A stretch of DNA of 64,000 nucleotides from JBIQJD01 sp044507695 (GCA_044507695.1 JBIQJD010000003.1:248001-312000); one strand, 5' to 3'; shown: positions 27,016 to 36,401, counted from the first letter of the stretch. Numbers and translations are program-made. Notes: generated by a model not told the origin, from the sequence alone.

Positions 27016-28140
27016 ATGATACGAATTCCAAATCATATTGTTGAATTAAAACCGTACAAAGCCGGCAAACCAATTGATGAGCTTGCACGTGAAAAACAAC
27101 TGAATAAAATTGTTAAACTTGCTTCAAATGAAAATCCTTTGGGACCTTCTCCAAAAGCTTTGCAGGCAATCATCCGTAATTTGGGTAAGCTCCACCGTTA
27201 TACAAATCCTTGTGCATACAAGCTTGTAAATGCAATTGCAAATAAGTTCAATAAAAATCCTGAACAAATTGTTACAGGCAGTGGCTCTGATTCAATTCTT
27301 CAATATATTATTACAGCGTTTAGTGATGAAGATGATGAGATATTAACTTCCGAAGGAACATTTATCGGCTGGTATGTAAATGCTGATAAATATGGAAGAA
27401 AATCACAAAAGGTTCCGCTGAGAAATTATCATTTTGATCTTGATGAAATTGCTGAAAGAATAAATAACAGGACAAAGATTATCTATCTTGCAAATCCTAA
27501 TAATCCTACCGGAACAATGTTTACCAGAAATGAATTTGATCATTTCCTAAAATTAATTCCCGATGATATTTTAATTGTACTTGATGAAGCTTATACTGTA
27601 TATGCAGAAGAGATTTCAGATTATCCCAACGGATTAGACTATGATCTGGAAAATCTTATTGTGTTAAGAACTTTATCAAAAGCTTACGGACTTGCAGGAT
27701 TGAGAATTGGATTTGCAGCTGCGCAGCCTTATTTAATCAGAGAATTGTACAAGGTAAAACTTCCGTTTGAACCAAACCTGCTTGCACAGGAAGCCGCAAT
27801 TTCTGCTCTTGATGACGATGAATTTATAAGAAGAACAGTTGCACAGAATAAAAAATCTTTATCAGTCTTTAAAAATAAATTTGATGAACTTGGAATTGAA
27901 TATATACCAACTGCTTCTAATTTTTATTTAATGATTTTTCCATCAGAAGAAATTGCTGCTGAATTTAATATTCAGTGTTTGAACAGAGGATTAATTTTGA
28001 GGCATGTGAAATCATTTGGAATTCCCAACGGGATAAGAATTAATTCAGGCACTGATGAAGAAACTGAGTTTGCAATTAATGTAATTAAAGAAGTACACTC
28101 ACTCATTCACGAAAAATTCAAAATGAATCTTGAACTTTAA
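27016..28140 (+). CDS. Aromatic-type aminotransferase, HisC family
   Basis: 374 aa fold-type I PLP enzyme. Motifs: SNENPLGPSP (37-46), ANPNNPTG (159-166), LDEAY (189-193), the PLP lysine K222 in TLSKAYGLAGLRIG, and the late RINSGTDEE. Sequence-wise it belongs to histidinol-phosphate aminotransferases, many of which also accept aromatic amino acids. Its place between homogentisate dioxygenase and the FAH gene argues that here it deaminates tyrosine to 4-hydroxyphenylpyruvate; no other his genes are present. Annotation as plain HisC would probably be misleading. Confidence 0.88.
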   Translation: MIRIPNHIVELKPYKAGKPIDELAREKQLNKIVKLASNENPLGPSPKALQAIIRNLGKLHRYTNPCAYKLVNAIANKFNKNPEQIVTGSGSDSILQYIITAFSDEDDEILTSEGTFIGWYVNADKYGRKSQKVPLRNYHFDLDEIAERINNRTKIIYLANPNNPTGTMFTRNEFDHFLKLIPDDILIVLDEAYTVYAEEISDYPNGLDYDLENLIVLRTLSKAYGLAGLRIGFAAAQPYLIRELYKVKLPFEPNLLAQEAAISALDDDEFIRRTVAQNKKSLSVFKNKFDELGIEYIPTASNFYLMIFPSEEIAAEFNIQCLNRGLILRHVKSFGIPNGIRINSGTDEETEFAINVIKEVHSLIHEKFKMNLEL

Positions 28141-28155
28141 CTTTGAGGAAAGTAA

Positions 28156-29184
28156 ATGAAACTTGTATCGTATGAACGAAATACTGAACAGCGGGCCGGA
28201 ATATTTTATGAAGATGATGTTTATGATATTCAGAAAAATGCTGAATTAATAAAAGAAGTTTGCCCTTCTTCAATGGAATTAATTTTAAAAGGCGAAACCG
28301 CAATGATGCAGGTAGTACGAAGAGTTTACAATTTAGTGTTGGAAGGAAAAGCAAAACCTGAATCTGATAAACCTGTAAAAATTTTGGCTCCTGTTCCAAA
28401 ACCTTCATCATGCAGGGATGGATATGCATTTCGTCAGCATGTTGCAACGGCAAGAAGAAACCGTGGTGTTGAAATGATTCCCGAGTTTGATCAGTTTCCC
28501 GTATTTTATTTTACAAATCATAACGCAATTTATGGACCGGGTGAAATTGTTGTTGAAGAAGACCATTTGCTTAAACTTGATTTTGAACTTGAAGCTGCAA
28601 TAGTAATTGGTAAAGCAGGAAAAAATATTCCAGCATCTGAAGCTGATAATCATATTGCCGGCTACACAATAATGAATGATTTTTCTGCACGCCTGCTTCA
28701 GAGTGAAGAGATGAAATTAAATCTTGGCCCGGCAAAGGGAAAAGATTTTGCAACAGTAATTGGTCCCTGGCTAGTAACTCCTGATGAACTAGATGATTAT
28801 AAAATATTAACTCCGTTTGGTTTAAAATATGATTTGCAAATGAGAGCATTTCATAATGATAAACTTATATCTGAAGGAAATTTAAAAGATATGAACTGGA
28901 CGTTTGCTGAGATAATTGAACGTGCATCTTATGGAGTTGAATTGCAGCCGGGTGATGTGATTGGTTCCGGAACTGTAGGTACAGGATGTTATCTTGAATT
29001 AAACGGCACATGGGCTCTTGAGGCAAAGGAACGTGATGAAGAGTTTACTCCTGTTTGGCTTGAAGAAGGTGATAGTATTGAACTTGAAATTAGCGGACTC
29101 GGACGGTTAAAAAATAAAATTGTAAAGTCCAAAGAATCATATTCTATTTTATCAAAGAGAAAATCAGTTCATGCTGCATTTTGA
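28156..29184 (+). CDS. Fumarylacetoacetate hydrolase family protein
   Basis: 342 aa, longer than simple FAH-fold isomerases and close to the form found in Bacteroidota tyrosine clusters. Expected catalytic and metal positions are present: H95 (YAFRQHV), E144 and E146 (LDFELEAA), D175 (NDFSAR), K196 (GPAKGKDF), and GSGTVGTGC near the end. In context it cleaves fumarylacetoacetate to fumarate and acetoacetate. It overlaps the following gene by 14 bp. Whether it acts on the maleyl isomer directly is open (see findings). Confidence 0.93.
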   Translation: MKLVSYERNTEQRAGIFYEDDVYDIQKNAELIKEVCPSSMELILKGETAMMQVVRRVYNLVLEGKAKPESDKPVKILAPVPKPSSCRDGYAFRQHVATARRNRGVEMIPEFDQFPVFYFTNHNAIYGPGEIVVEEDHLLKLDFELEAAIVIGKAGKNIPASEADNHIAGYTIMNDFSARLLQSEEMKLNLGPAKGKDFATVIGPWLVTPDELDDYKILTPFGLKYDLQMRAFHNDKLISEGNLKDMNWTFAEIIERASYGVELQPGDVIGSGTVGTGCYLELNGTWALEAKERDEEFTPVWLEEGDSIELEISGLGRLKNKIVKSKESYSILSKRKSVHAAF

Positions 29185-30136
29185 ACCAAAAGATCTTTCA
29201 CAATCTGAGGTGCACAGAATTATTTTAGGTGGAGTTGCACCGCGCCCCATCGCATTAGTTTCAACTCTTTCCGTTGATGGAATACCAAACCTTACACCGT
29301 TTTCCTTTTTTAACGCATTTGGATCTAATCCACCCGTAATTGCCTTCTCACCATCAAGAAGAGGAAGAGATGCAACATTAAAAGATACATACCACAACCT
29401 AATTGGAACAAAAGAATGTGTTGTTCAATCTGTTACTTATTCAATGGTTGAGCAGATCAGTCTTGCATCAACAGAATATCCGCCAGAGGTTGATGAGTTC
29501 ATTAAAAGCGGATTAACTCCAATTGACTCAGATATTGTTAAACCTAAACGGGTAAAGGAATCACCTTTTCAGATGGAATGCAGACTCTTGCAAATGCATA
29601 GTTTTGGTGATGGCGGTGCTTCTGCAAATATTGCTATTTGTGAAGTTCTGAAATTTCATGTTGCAGAAGATATTTTTAGAAATGGAATCATTCAGCCAGA
29701 TCTGATTGATCTTGTTGCAAGAATGTCTGCGAATTATTACTGCAGAGCAAATGGTAATGCAATTTTTGAAGTTGAAAAACCGGTTAATAAGAAGGGAATA
29801 GGATACGATAATCTCCCGCAGCATATTAAGGACTCAGATATCTATTCAGCAAACAATTTAGGTAAATTCGGAAATATTGAATCAATTCCTTCCGGGCCTG
29901 AAGTGAAAAATTTTATTGATGAATATCTCAATATCAAATTAGATAATTATGAACCAGGTGAAGAAGCCTTTCATAGATATTTAAGGAAGAGAAATTACAA
30001 ATATATGCTGAAGGCCGCTCTTGAACTGAATATTGAAAAACAAAAAAAATTTTTAGAACAAACAGCAAAATGTGCTTTGGAGGAAAATGATATTCTCTTT
30101 GCGTGGAAAACCGCATTACATGCCGGCAAAATCTAA
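29171..30136 (+). CDS. Flavin reductase-like protein with C-terminal extension
   Basis: 321 aa. Residues about 1-190 form an FMN-binding split barrel (IILGGVAPRPIALVSTLSVDG, NLTPFSFFNAFGSNPPVIAFSPSRRGRDATLKDT), the flavin reductase/FlaRed family. The last about 130 residues are helical (EAFHRYLRKRNYKYMLKAALEL) and not part of the barrel. It overlaps the FAH gene by 14 bp, so it belongs to the tyrosine operon, but the pathway has no known flavin step. It could supply reduced flavin or do an isomerase-type job; no function is assigned. Confidence 0.8.
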   Translation: MLHFEPKDLSQSEVHRIILGGVAPRPIALVSTLSVDGIPNLTPFSFFNAFGSNPPVIAFSPSRRGRDATLKDTYHNLIGTKECVVQSVTYSMVEQISLASTEYPPEVDEFIKSGLTPIDSDIVKPKRVKESPFQMECRLLQMHSFGDGGASANIAICEVLKFHVAEDIFRNGIIQPDLIDLVARMSANYYCRANGNAIFEVEKPVNKKGIGYDNLPQHIKDSDIYSANNLGKFGNIESIPSGPEVKNFIDEYLNIKLDNYEPGEEAFHRYLRKRNYKYMLKAALELNIEKQKKFLEQTAKCALEENDILFAWKTALHAGKI

Positions 30137-30195
30137 ACTCATTTGATTTATCCATTTTATTTTTTATCTATAAGAAACACAAACCACTTTTAATT

Positions 30196-32148
30196 ATGAA
30201 AAAACCGCTTTGGATTCCATCTGCAGAACAGGTGAGTAATTCCAATATTACTTCTTTCATGCGTTATGTTGAAAAACTAACAGGTAAAAGAATCGGCACA
30301 TATGATGAATTATATAATTGGTCTGTTGAGAATATTGAAGAGTTCTGGAAATCAATCTGGATTCTTTCGGGTATAATTCATTCAAAAGAATATGAAAGTG
30401 TTTTAACAGAGAGAAGAATGCCCGGTGCAAAATGGTTTAGCGGTGCAGAATTAAATTTTGCAGAGAATCTTTTACGCTTCCGTGATGATCAGACTGCATT
30501 AATCAGTTACAGCGAAAATCATGAACCTGAACGAATCAGTTATAAAGAACTTTATAATCTTACTGCAAGATGTGCAGAAGGTTTAAAGCAGCTTGGCGTC
30601 AAAGCAGGTGATAGAGTAGCAGGATTTGTTACAAACATTCCTGAAGCAATTATAGCTATGCTTGCTGCTGCCAGTTTGGGCGCAATATGGAGTTCGTGCT
30701 CCCCGGATTTTGGTATTAAGGGAGTTTTGGACAGATTCGGGCAAATTCAGCCCAAAATTTTATTTGCGGTTGAAGAATATTCCTACAATGGTAAAATTAC
30801 TAACTGCGCTGAGAAGATTAAAAACATAGCAGAACAAATTCCGCAGATTGAAAAAATTGTATTAATCCGTAAAGAAAAATTTGAAATCAATTTAACTTCA
30901 GAGCAAATTCCTAACACTATATATTTTAATGAACTTACAGATAATAGTGCGCAGAATTTAGAGTTTGAACAACTGCCGTTTGATCATCCGGTTTATATAA
31001 TGTATTCATCAGGCACAACCGGTAAACCAAAGTGTATTGTTCACGGAGCAGGCGGGACGTTGCTTCAGCATTACAAAGAACTTTCACTCCATTCCGATTT
31101 GAAAAGACAGGATGTAATTACATATTTCACAACTTGCGGATGGATGATGTGGAACTGGCTGATAAGCTCTTTAAGTATCGGAGCAAGTATTCTGCTTTAT
31201 AATGGAAGTCCGGTCTATCCTGATCCGAGTATTTTATGGAAATTAATTGAAATTGAAAAAATTTCAATTTTTGGAACAAGTCCGAAATTCCTTTCTTTGT
31301 GTGAAAAGGAAAAAGTACAGCCCGCAAATTATAATCTTGATTCACTAAGAATAATCCTTTCAACAGGTTCACCATTATCTGAAGAAAATTTCAATTGGGT
31401 TTATAATAATGTTAAATCTCATCTTCAACTCTCTTCAATTTCAGGCGGAACAGATATAATTTCATGTTTCATGCTTGGATGTCCCAATCTGCCTGTTTAT
31501 CCTGGAGAGATTCAATGCCGTGGTCTTGGAATGAAGGTGGCAGCTTTTGATGAGAAAGGAAATTCTGTTACAGGAAAAAAAGGTGAATTGGTTTGCATAG
31601 AACCTTTTCCTTCAATGCCCATTTATTTTTGGAATGATCCGGATAATGAAAAATATAAATCAGCGTACTTTGATTTTTATTCCGGTGTTTGGAGACATGG
31701 TGATTTTATTGAAATTTCTGAACATGGTGGAGTGATTGTTTATGGAAGATCGGATGCAACATTAAATCCCGGCGGAGTACGAATTGGCACAGCAGAAATC
31801 TATAATATTGTTGAAGCAATGGATGATATAGTTGATAGTTTGGTAATCGGGCAAAACCAGAATAATGATGTTAGAATAATTTTGTTTGTTGTTTTAAAGG
31901 AAGGAATAAATTTATCGGATGAAATTATCAATCAAATTAAAACTGAAATAAGAGCCCAGGCTACTCCGCGCCATGTGCCTCAAAAAATTCTGCAAATAAA
32001 AGAAGTACCGCGAACAATAAGCGGAAAAAAAGTTGAGCTTGCTGTAAAAAAAATAATTAACAATGAGCCTGTTGAAAACAGAGATGCACTTGCTAATCCC
32101 GAATCGCTTGAGCAATTCAGAAAATTAGTTCCTCTTTTATATGTTTAA
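30196..32148 (+). CDS. Acetoacetate-CoA ligase
   Basis: 650 aa from ATG 30196; an upstream in-frame ATG at 30103 overlaps the previous gene and adds an unconserved 31-residue tail, so it is rejected. ANL adenylating enzyme: N-terminal ACS-type block, P-loop MYSSGTTGKPK (269-279), GGTDIISCF, YGRSDATLNPGGVRIG and the C-terminal SGKKVE with its acetylatable-type lysine. The length and the SSGTTGKPKCIVHG version indicate acetoacetyl-CoA synthetase rather than acetyl-CoA synthetase. It would activate the acetoacetate released from tyrosine, closing the pathway logically. Confidence 0.92.
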   Translation: MKKPLWIPSAEQVSNSNITSFMRYVEKLTGKRIGTYDELYNWSVENIEEFWKSIWILSGIIHSKEYESVLTERRMPGAKWFSGAELNFAENLLRFRDDQTALISYSENHEPERISYKELYNLTARCAEGLKQLGVKAGDRVAGFVTNIPEAIIAMLAAASLGAIWSSCSPDFGIKGVLDRFGQIQPKILFAVEEYSYNGKITNCAEKIKNIAEQIPQIEKIVLIRKEKFEINLTSEQIPNTIYFNELTDNSAQNLEFEQLPFDHPVYIMYSSGTTGKPKCIVHGAGGTLLQHYKELSLHSDLKRQDVITYFTTCGWMMWNWLISSLSIGASILLYNGSPVYPDPSILWKLIEIEKISIFGTSPKFLSLCEKEKVQPANYNLDSLRIILSTGSPLSEENFNWVYNNVKSHLQLSSISGGTDIISCFMLGCPNLPVYPGEIQCRGLGMKVAAFDEKGNSVTGKKGELVCIEPFPSMPIYFWNDPDNEKYKSAYFDFYSGVWRHGDFIEISEHGGVIVYGRSDATLNPGGVRIGTAEIYNIVEAMDDIVDSLVIGQNQNNDVRIILFVVLKEGINLSDEIINQIKTEIRAQATPRHVPQKILQIKEVPRTISGKKVELAVKKIINNEPVENRDALANPESLEQFRKLVPLLYV

Positions 32149-32189
32149 TACTATATTTGCGAAACTACTTTCAAATATATGAGGCTTAA

Positions 32190-32531
32190 ATGAGTAATTT
32201 CTCCAGGGAGGTTCGGGGGGATGTTGTAATAGAAAGTGTTAATCTGCCAAGGGCTACAATGAAAGAGTCCGAGGAGTTCAAAAAAATTTTGATGGAAGAT
32301 ATTAATAACGGCTATACTAATCTCGTTATTGATTTGAATGGTTGTGAGTTTATGGATTCAACTTTCCTGGGAACATTAGTTATTGCCTTGAAAGAAGTTT
32401 TTAGAAGAGGCGGTGATCTTAAAATTGCTGCTGCTCATTCCGATGCTCAGGCTATTCTTGAAATAACAGGAACCGCAAAAGTATTTGAACAATACATCTC
32501 TATTGATGAAGCTGTAAAGAGTTTTGGTTAA
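32190..32531 (+). CDS. STAS-domain anti-sigma factor antagonist
   Basis: 113 aa, single STAS domain. The phosphorylatable serine is S57 in EFMDSTFLG, with the following beta/alpha frame (LVIALKEVFRRGGDLKIAA). Partners (anti-sigma kinase, phosphatase) are not adjacent. SpoIIAA/RsbV-type partner switching is the family role; the target is unknown. GAGG lies 6 bp before the ATG. Confidence 0.88.
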   Translation: MSNFSREVRGDVVIESVNLPRATMKESEEFKKILMEDINNGYTNLVIDLNGCEFMDSTFLGTLVIALKEVFRRGGDLKIAAAHSDAQAILEITGTAKVFEQYISIDEAVKSFG

Positions 32532-32575
32532 ATTTAAGAACTGCTGATGCTTCGTTTAAATATGAAAAGGTTGAG

Positions 32576-33220
32576 ATGATTGTTATTAAAAAATTTGTGT
32601 TTAACCCTTTCTCTGAAAACACCTACATAATCTGGGATGAGGAAACATCCGAAGCAATGATAGTTGATCCGGGATGTGTTGATCCTTATGAAGAAAACAA
32701 ATTGATTGAAATTATCAGCCGGAATAATCTCACAGTAAAATATTTAATTATAACTCACTGCCACATTGATCATATATTTGGAATAAACTTCATCAAAACC
32801 AGATACAATCCTCTCTATGTTGCACCGGAACTTGATATGCCTTTGCTTGAAAATTCCGATAAACAAGCAGCCGCTTTTGGAATTGAATATGAACTTCCTC
32901 CTATGCCTGATGATTATCTTTCCGAACAAACAAAATTAAATCTTGGTTCATCTGACATTAAAGTGATTTTTACTCCCGGCCATTCTCCCGGTGAACACAG
33001 TCTTTATTTTGAAAAGGAAAAATTCTGTCTTTCAGGAGACGTACTTTTTCAAAACAGCATTGGCAGAACTGATTTATGGGGAGGAGATTATCAAACATTA
33101 ATTGATTCTATAAGGAATAAATTATTCAGCCTGCCCGATGAAGTTATTATTTATCCGGGGCATGGTGATAATTCAAAAATTGGAATTGAGAAATCTGAAA
33201 ATCCTTTTCTGAAATTCTGA
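32576..33220 (+). CDS. Metallo-beta-lactamase fold hydrolase, glyoxalase II-like
   Basis: 214 aa. Metal-binding HCHIDH at 61-66, FTPGHSPGEHS, the SGDVLFQNSIGRTDL block and a final YPGHGDNSKIGIE match the glyoxalase II / YcbL group of about 210 aa. It probably hydrolyses a thioester such as S-lactoylglutathione or a bacillithiol adduct, but YcbL-type homologues have diverse substrates. It is 44 bp after the STAS gene. Confidence 0.88.
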   Translation: MIVIKKFVFNPFSENTYIIWDEETSEAMIVDPGCVDPYEENKLIEIISRNNLTVKYLIITHCHIDHIFGINFIKTRYNPLYVAPELDMPLLENSDKQAAAFGIEYELPPMPDDYLSEQTKLNLGSSDIKVIFTPGHSPGEHSLYFEKEKFCLSGDVLFQNSIGRTDLWGGDYQTLIDSIRNKLFSLPDEVIIYPGHGDNSKIGIEKSENPFLKF

Positions 33221-33321
33221 TAAATCATTTCTTCATCTTCATAATGTTTGATATAAATTTTCACTTGAATATATTGCAATAAAAATATCATTCGTCTTCA
33301 TTCAACTTAAAAGCAGCGCCG

Positions 33322-34062
33322 GTGAAGAATTATAAAATTTACTTACTTACTTATTTTCTTCTTTGGATAATCTTATTTGAGTTTTTACTTCCCCCAAACA
33401 ATGTACTTCCAAAGCCTTCAATTGTGCTGCTTTCATTCGGTGATTTGAGGAAAGATTATGAACTGCCGGTAAATTATTTATCAACTATTACTTCAATTTA
33501 TGTTTCGCTTCTTGCCGCTTACTTTCTGATTCGTATGCTGGTGATATATTTAATCAAATCGGGAAGCAGACTTCCTGATTTCATTTTTTCACTTGAGTGG
33601 TTTTCTGAATTTATTCCCGGAATTGTGATTGGAATGCTTCTTATATACTGGTTCCCGGATTCAGAATACATTGAATTTATTTTTGCGTTCATCACCGCAT
33701 TTGCATCCATGATGATCAAAATGCAGAATGAAGTTTTAACAGTTCCTAAAGAATATATTTATTCTGCCGCTTCTCTTGGAATCAACGATAATATGATAAG
33801 CAGGTACGTTAAATGGAAAGCAGTTCAGCCGCAATTAATAAAACATATTTTTACACTTCACTTCTATTTATGGTCAATGATAATCGCATTTGAATTTATC
33901 AAAGGCGGGTACGGTTTGGGATCAGTTTTAAGAGATGCACTGGCTTATCGTGATCTTTCAGCATTGTTCTCAACTTTTGTAATTATTGGTTTAACAATTT
34001 ATATCGGCGGACTTGTAATCAGGTATTTGAAAAATAAATTCTTTTCCTGGAGAGCAGTGTGA
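33322..34062 (+). CDS. ABC transporter permease, SsuC/TauC type
   Basis: 246 aa with about six hydrophobic segments and the EAA-like loop YSAASLGINDNMISRYVKWKAVQPQL (split, residues about 150-175). The start is GTG 33322; no ATG is available nearby. The C-terminus overlaps the ATPase gene by four bases. The architecture is that of the nitrate/sulfonate/taurine group, but no binding protein is adjacent, so the substrate is unknown. Confidence 0.8.
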   Translation: MKNYKIYLLTYFLLWIILFEFLLPPNNVLPKPSIVLLSFGDLRKDYELPVNYLSTITSIYVSLLAAYFLIRMLVIYLIKSGSRLPDFIFSLEWFSEFIPGIVIGMLLIYWFPDSEYIEFIFAFITAFASMMIKMQNEVLTVPKEYIYSAASLGINDNMISRYVKWKAVQPQLIKHIFTLHFYLWSMIIAFEFIKGGYGLGSVLRDALAYRDLSALFSTFVIIGLTIYIGGLVIRYLKNKFFSWRAV

Positions 34063-34853
34063 GTAAAAATCTTTTAACTGTACAGAATTTATACAAGTCT
34101 TTTATTTCAATTTCCGGTTTGAAGTTAGTCATCTTAAAGAATATTAATTTTTCTTTTAACACCAATGAAGAAAAAGCAAAAATGATTTCGATACTTGCGC
34201 CGTTTGGTGCGGGTAAATCAACATTGCTCAGGCTAATATCAGGGTTGGAATCACCTGATGAAGGAAAAATTATTTTAGGTGAAGAGGAAATTATATCAGC
34301 AGATGGAAACATTATTTATGTTCCTGAAAAGCCAGCTTCATTTCCATGGTATGATGTAAGAAGAAATATTGAATTTCCTTTAAAAGCTGCTGAAGTAAAA
34401 AATCCCAACAGTGTAAAAAATTTAATATCACTTGTTGGTTTATCAGGATATGAAGATCATTTCCCGCACAATTCAAGTTATGGTTTCAGATTCCGTGTTA
34501 CACTTGCACGTGCGCTGGTTGTGAATCCAAAATTAATTTTGATTGATGATTCATTTAAAATTATGGATGCTGAAACACGTAATGAAATTTATCTTCTCCT
34601 TAACAGAATAAATAAAGAACTGAACATTAATTTTTTAATTGCAACAACAAATATTCATGAAGCAATTTTCCTTTCAGATGAAATTTTTTTAATGAAGAAA
34701 GATCCCGGTTATATCTTCAGGCAAATTTCTGTTAATGAAAAATTTCATTCTACGGAATTTGTTGTAACTAATGAAGTGATTTCATTCAGAAATGAAATTG
34801 AGTCTTATTTCAGAAAAGAAGGGAATATCGAAACAACAAATTTTTCAATATGA
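34059..34853 (+). CDS. ABC transporter ATP-binding protein with altered catalytic motifs
   Basis: 264 aa, NrtD/SsuB-like. Walker A is APFGAGKST (47-55). The other motifs deviate: Q-loop position is E90 (YVPEKP), the signature reads SSYGFRFRV (139-147) for the usual LSGGMRQRV, Walker B ends LIDDSF with D164 where the catalytic glutamate belongs, and the H-loop is TTNIHEA (196-202) with T197 in place of histidine. The frame is clean and overlaps the permease by four bases, so it is a real, maintained gene. Expected to bind ATP; how well it hydrolyses is doubtful. Confidence 0.85.
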   Translation: MSKNLLTVQNLYKSFISISGLKLVILKNINFSFNTNEEKAKMISILAPFGAGKSTLLRLISGLESPDEGKIILGEEEIISADGNIIYVPEKPASFPWYDVRRNIEFPLKAAEVKNPNSVKNLISLVGLSGYEDHFPHNSSYGFRFRVTLARALVVNPKLILIDDSFKIMDAETRNEIYLLLNRINKELNINFLIATTNIHEAIFLSDEIFLMKKDPGYIFRQISVNEKFHSTEFVVTNEVISFRNEIESYFRKEGNIETTNFSI

Positions 34854-34856
34854 ATT

Positions 34857-36401
34857 ATGGATGATAAAATAAAATATCTGAAAGAAAAGAAAGAACAAGC
34901 AAAGCTTGGCGGCGGTGCAGAAAAAATAAAGAGCCAGCATGATAAGGGAAAACTTTCTGCAAGAGAAAGAATTGAGCTCCTGGTTGATGAGGGAAGTTTC
35001 GATGAAATTGATATGTTCGTTAAACACAGGGCAAAAGATTTTGGCCTTGATAAACAACATTATCCCGGTGATGGAGTTGTAACAGGTTTTGCAAAAATTG
35101 ATGGAAGACCGGTTGCGGTTTTCAGCCAGGATTTTACCGTCTTCGGCGGCTCACTTTCAGAATCTCATGCAGAAAAGATTGTTAAGATTATGAAGACGGC
35201 AATGAAAATTGGTGTTCCTGTAATTGGTCTGAATGATTCAGGTGGAGCGAGAATTCAGGAAGGTGTTGTGAGCCTTGGCGGTTATGCAGATATTTTTTTA
35301 CTGAACACTTTAGCATCCGGAGTTGTACCGCAGATTTCGGTTATTATGGGTCCTTGTGCTGGCGGCGCAGTTTACTCACCGGCAATTACTGATTTTATCT
35401 TCATGGTTAAAAATACAAGCTACATGTTTGTTACTGGTCCAAATGTGGTTAAAACTGTAACTCACGAAGATGTAACATTTGAAGATCTCGGCGGAGCTGA
35501 AACACATGCTTCAAAAAGCGGAGTTGCACATTTCACTTTTGATAATGAAGTTGAAACGCTGCTGCAGGTTAAAAAATTGCTCAGTTTTCTTCCGTTAAAT
35601 TACCTGGATAAACCGATTGAGAAAAATTTTGATCCCGAAGCACTTGTACCTGATGAAAGATTGAACAGTATAATTCCTGATAATCCAAATAAACCATACA
35701 ATATGAAGGAGATAATTCATCTTCTTGTGGATGATAATGATTTTTTTGAAGTTCATTCAAACTGGGCTGAAAATATTATTGTTGGATTTGCACGCATAGG
35801 CGGATCAACAGTTGGAATAGTTGCAAATCAGCCGGAAGTTTTAGCCGGAGTACTTGATATTAATTCATCAGTTAAAGGTGCACGGTTTGTCCGTTTTTGT
35901 GATGCTTTCGGAATTCCGCTTTTGGTTCTTGTAGATGTACCCGGATTTTTACCCGGAACAGAACAGGAGTGGAATGGTATCATACGGCACGGCGCAAAAT
36001 TATTATTTGCGTTTTGTGAAGCAACAGTACCGAAAGTTACTGTTATTACAAGAAAAGCATACGGCGGAGCTTATGATGTGATGAACTCAAAACACATTCG
36101 TGGTGATTTTAATTACGCATGGCCATCTGCAGAAATTGCGGTTATGGGTCCGAAAGGTGCTGTTGAGATAATCTTCAAAAAGGAAATAACAAAGGCAGAG
36201 AATAAAGAAGCAGAAATTGAAAAGAAACTTGCTGAATACATTGAAAAATTTGCCAATCCTTACATTGCCGCCGAAAGAGGATATATTGATGATGTTATTG
36301 AGCCGAAAGATACAAGAATTATACTGGTAAAAGCTTTTGATATGTTGAAGACGAAGGTGGACAGCAATCCTAAAAAGAAACACGGAAACATTCCTCTTTA
36401 A
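34857..36401 (+). CDS. Acyl-CoA carboxylase beta (carboxyltransferase) subunit
   Basis: 514 aa carboxyl transferase with the two crotonase-like halves. Seen: KLSARERIELLVDEGSFDEID, GLNDSGGARIQEGV, GGCAGG-type oxyanion region MGPCAGGAVYSPA, and in the second half VDVPGFLPGTEQEWNGIIRHGAKLLFA, KAYGGAYDVM, and AWPSAEIAVMGPKGAVEI. This is the propionyl-CoA carboxylase beta or methylmalonyl-CoA decarboxylase alpha type. No biotin carboxylase, biotin carrier or membrane decarboxylase subunit is near, so the choice cannot be made here. It starts 3 bp after the ABC ATPase stop. Confidence 0.92.
   Translation: MDDKIKYLKEKKEQAKLGGGAEKIKSQHDKGKLSARERIELLVDEGSFDEIDMFVKHRAKDFGLDKQHYPGDGVVTGFAKIDGRPVAVFSQDFTVFGGSLSESHAEKIVKIMKTAMKIGVPVIGLNDSGGARIQEGVVSLGGYADIFLLNTLASGVVPQISVIMGPCAGGAVYSPAITDFIFMVKNTSYMFVTGPNVVKTVTHEDVTFEDLGGAETHASKSGVAHFTFDNEVETLLQVKKLLSFLPLNYLDKPIEKNFDPEALVPDERLNSIIPDNPNKPYNMKEIIHLLVDDNDFFEVHSNWAENIIVGFARIGGSTVGIVANQPEVLAGVLDINSSVKGARFVRFCDAFGIPLLVLVDVPGFLPGTEQEWNGIIRHGAKLLFAFCEATVPKVTVITRKAYGGAYDVMNSKHIRGDFNYAWPSAEIAVMGPKGAVEIIFKKEITKAENKEAEIEKKLAEYIEKFANPYIAAERGYIDDVIEPKDTRIILVKAFDMLKTKVDSNPKKKHGNIPL

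Noticed and set aside
30103..30195. Upstream ATG for the acetoacetate-CoA ligase
   Set aside because: It overlaps the flavin reductase-like gene and adds a segment not found in the family.
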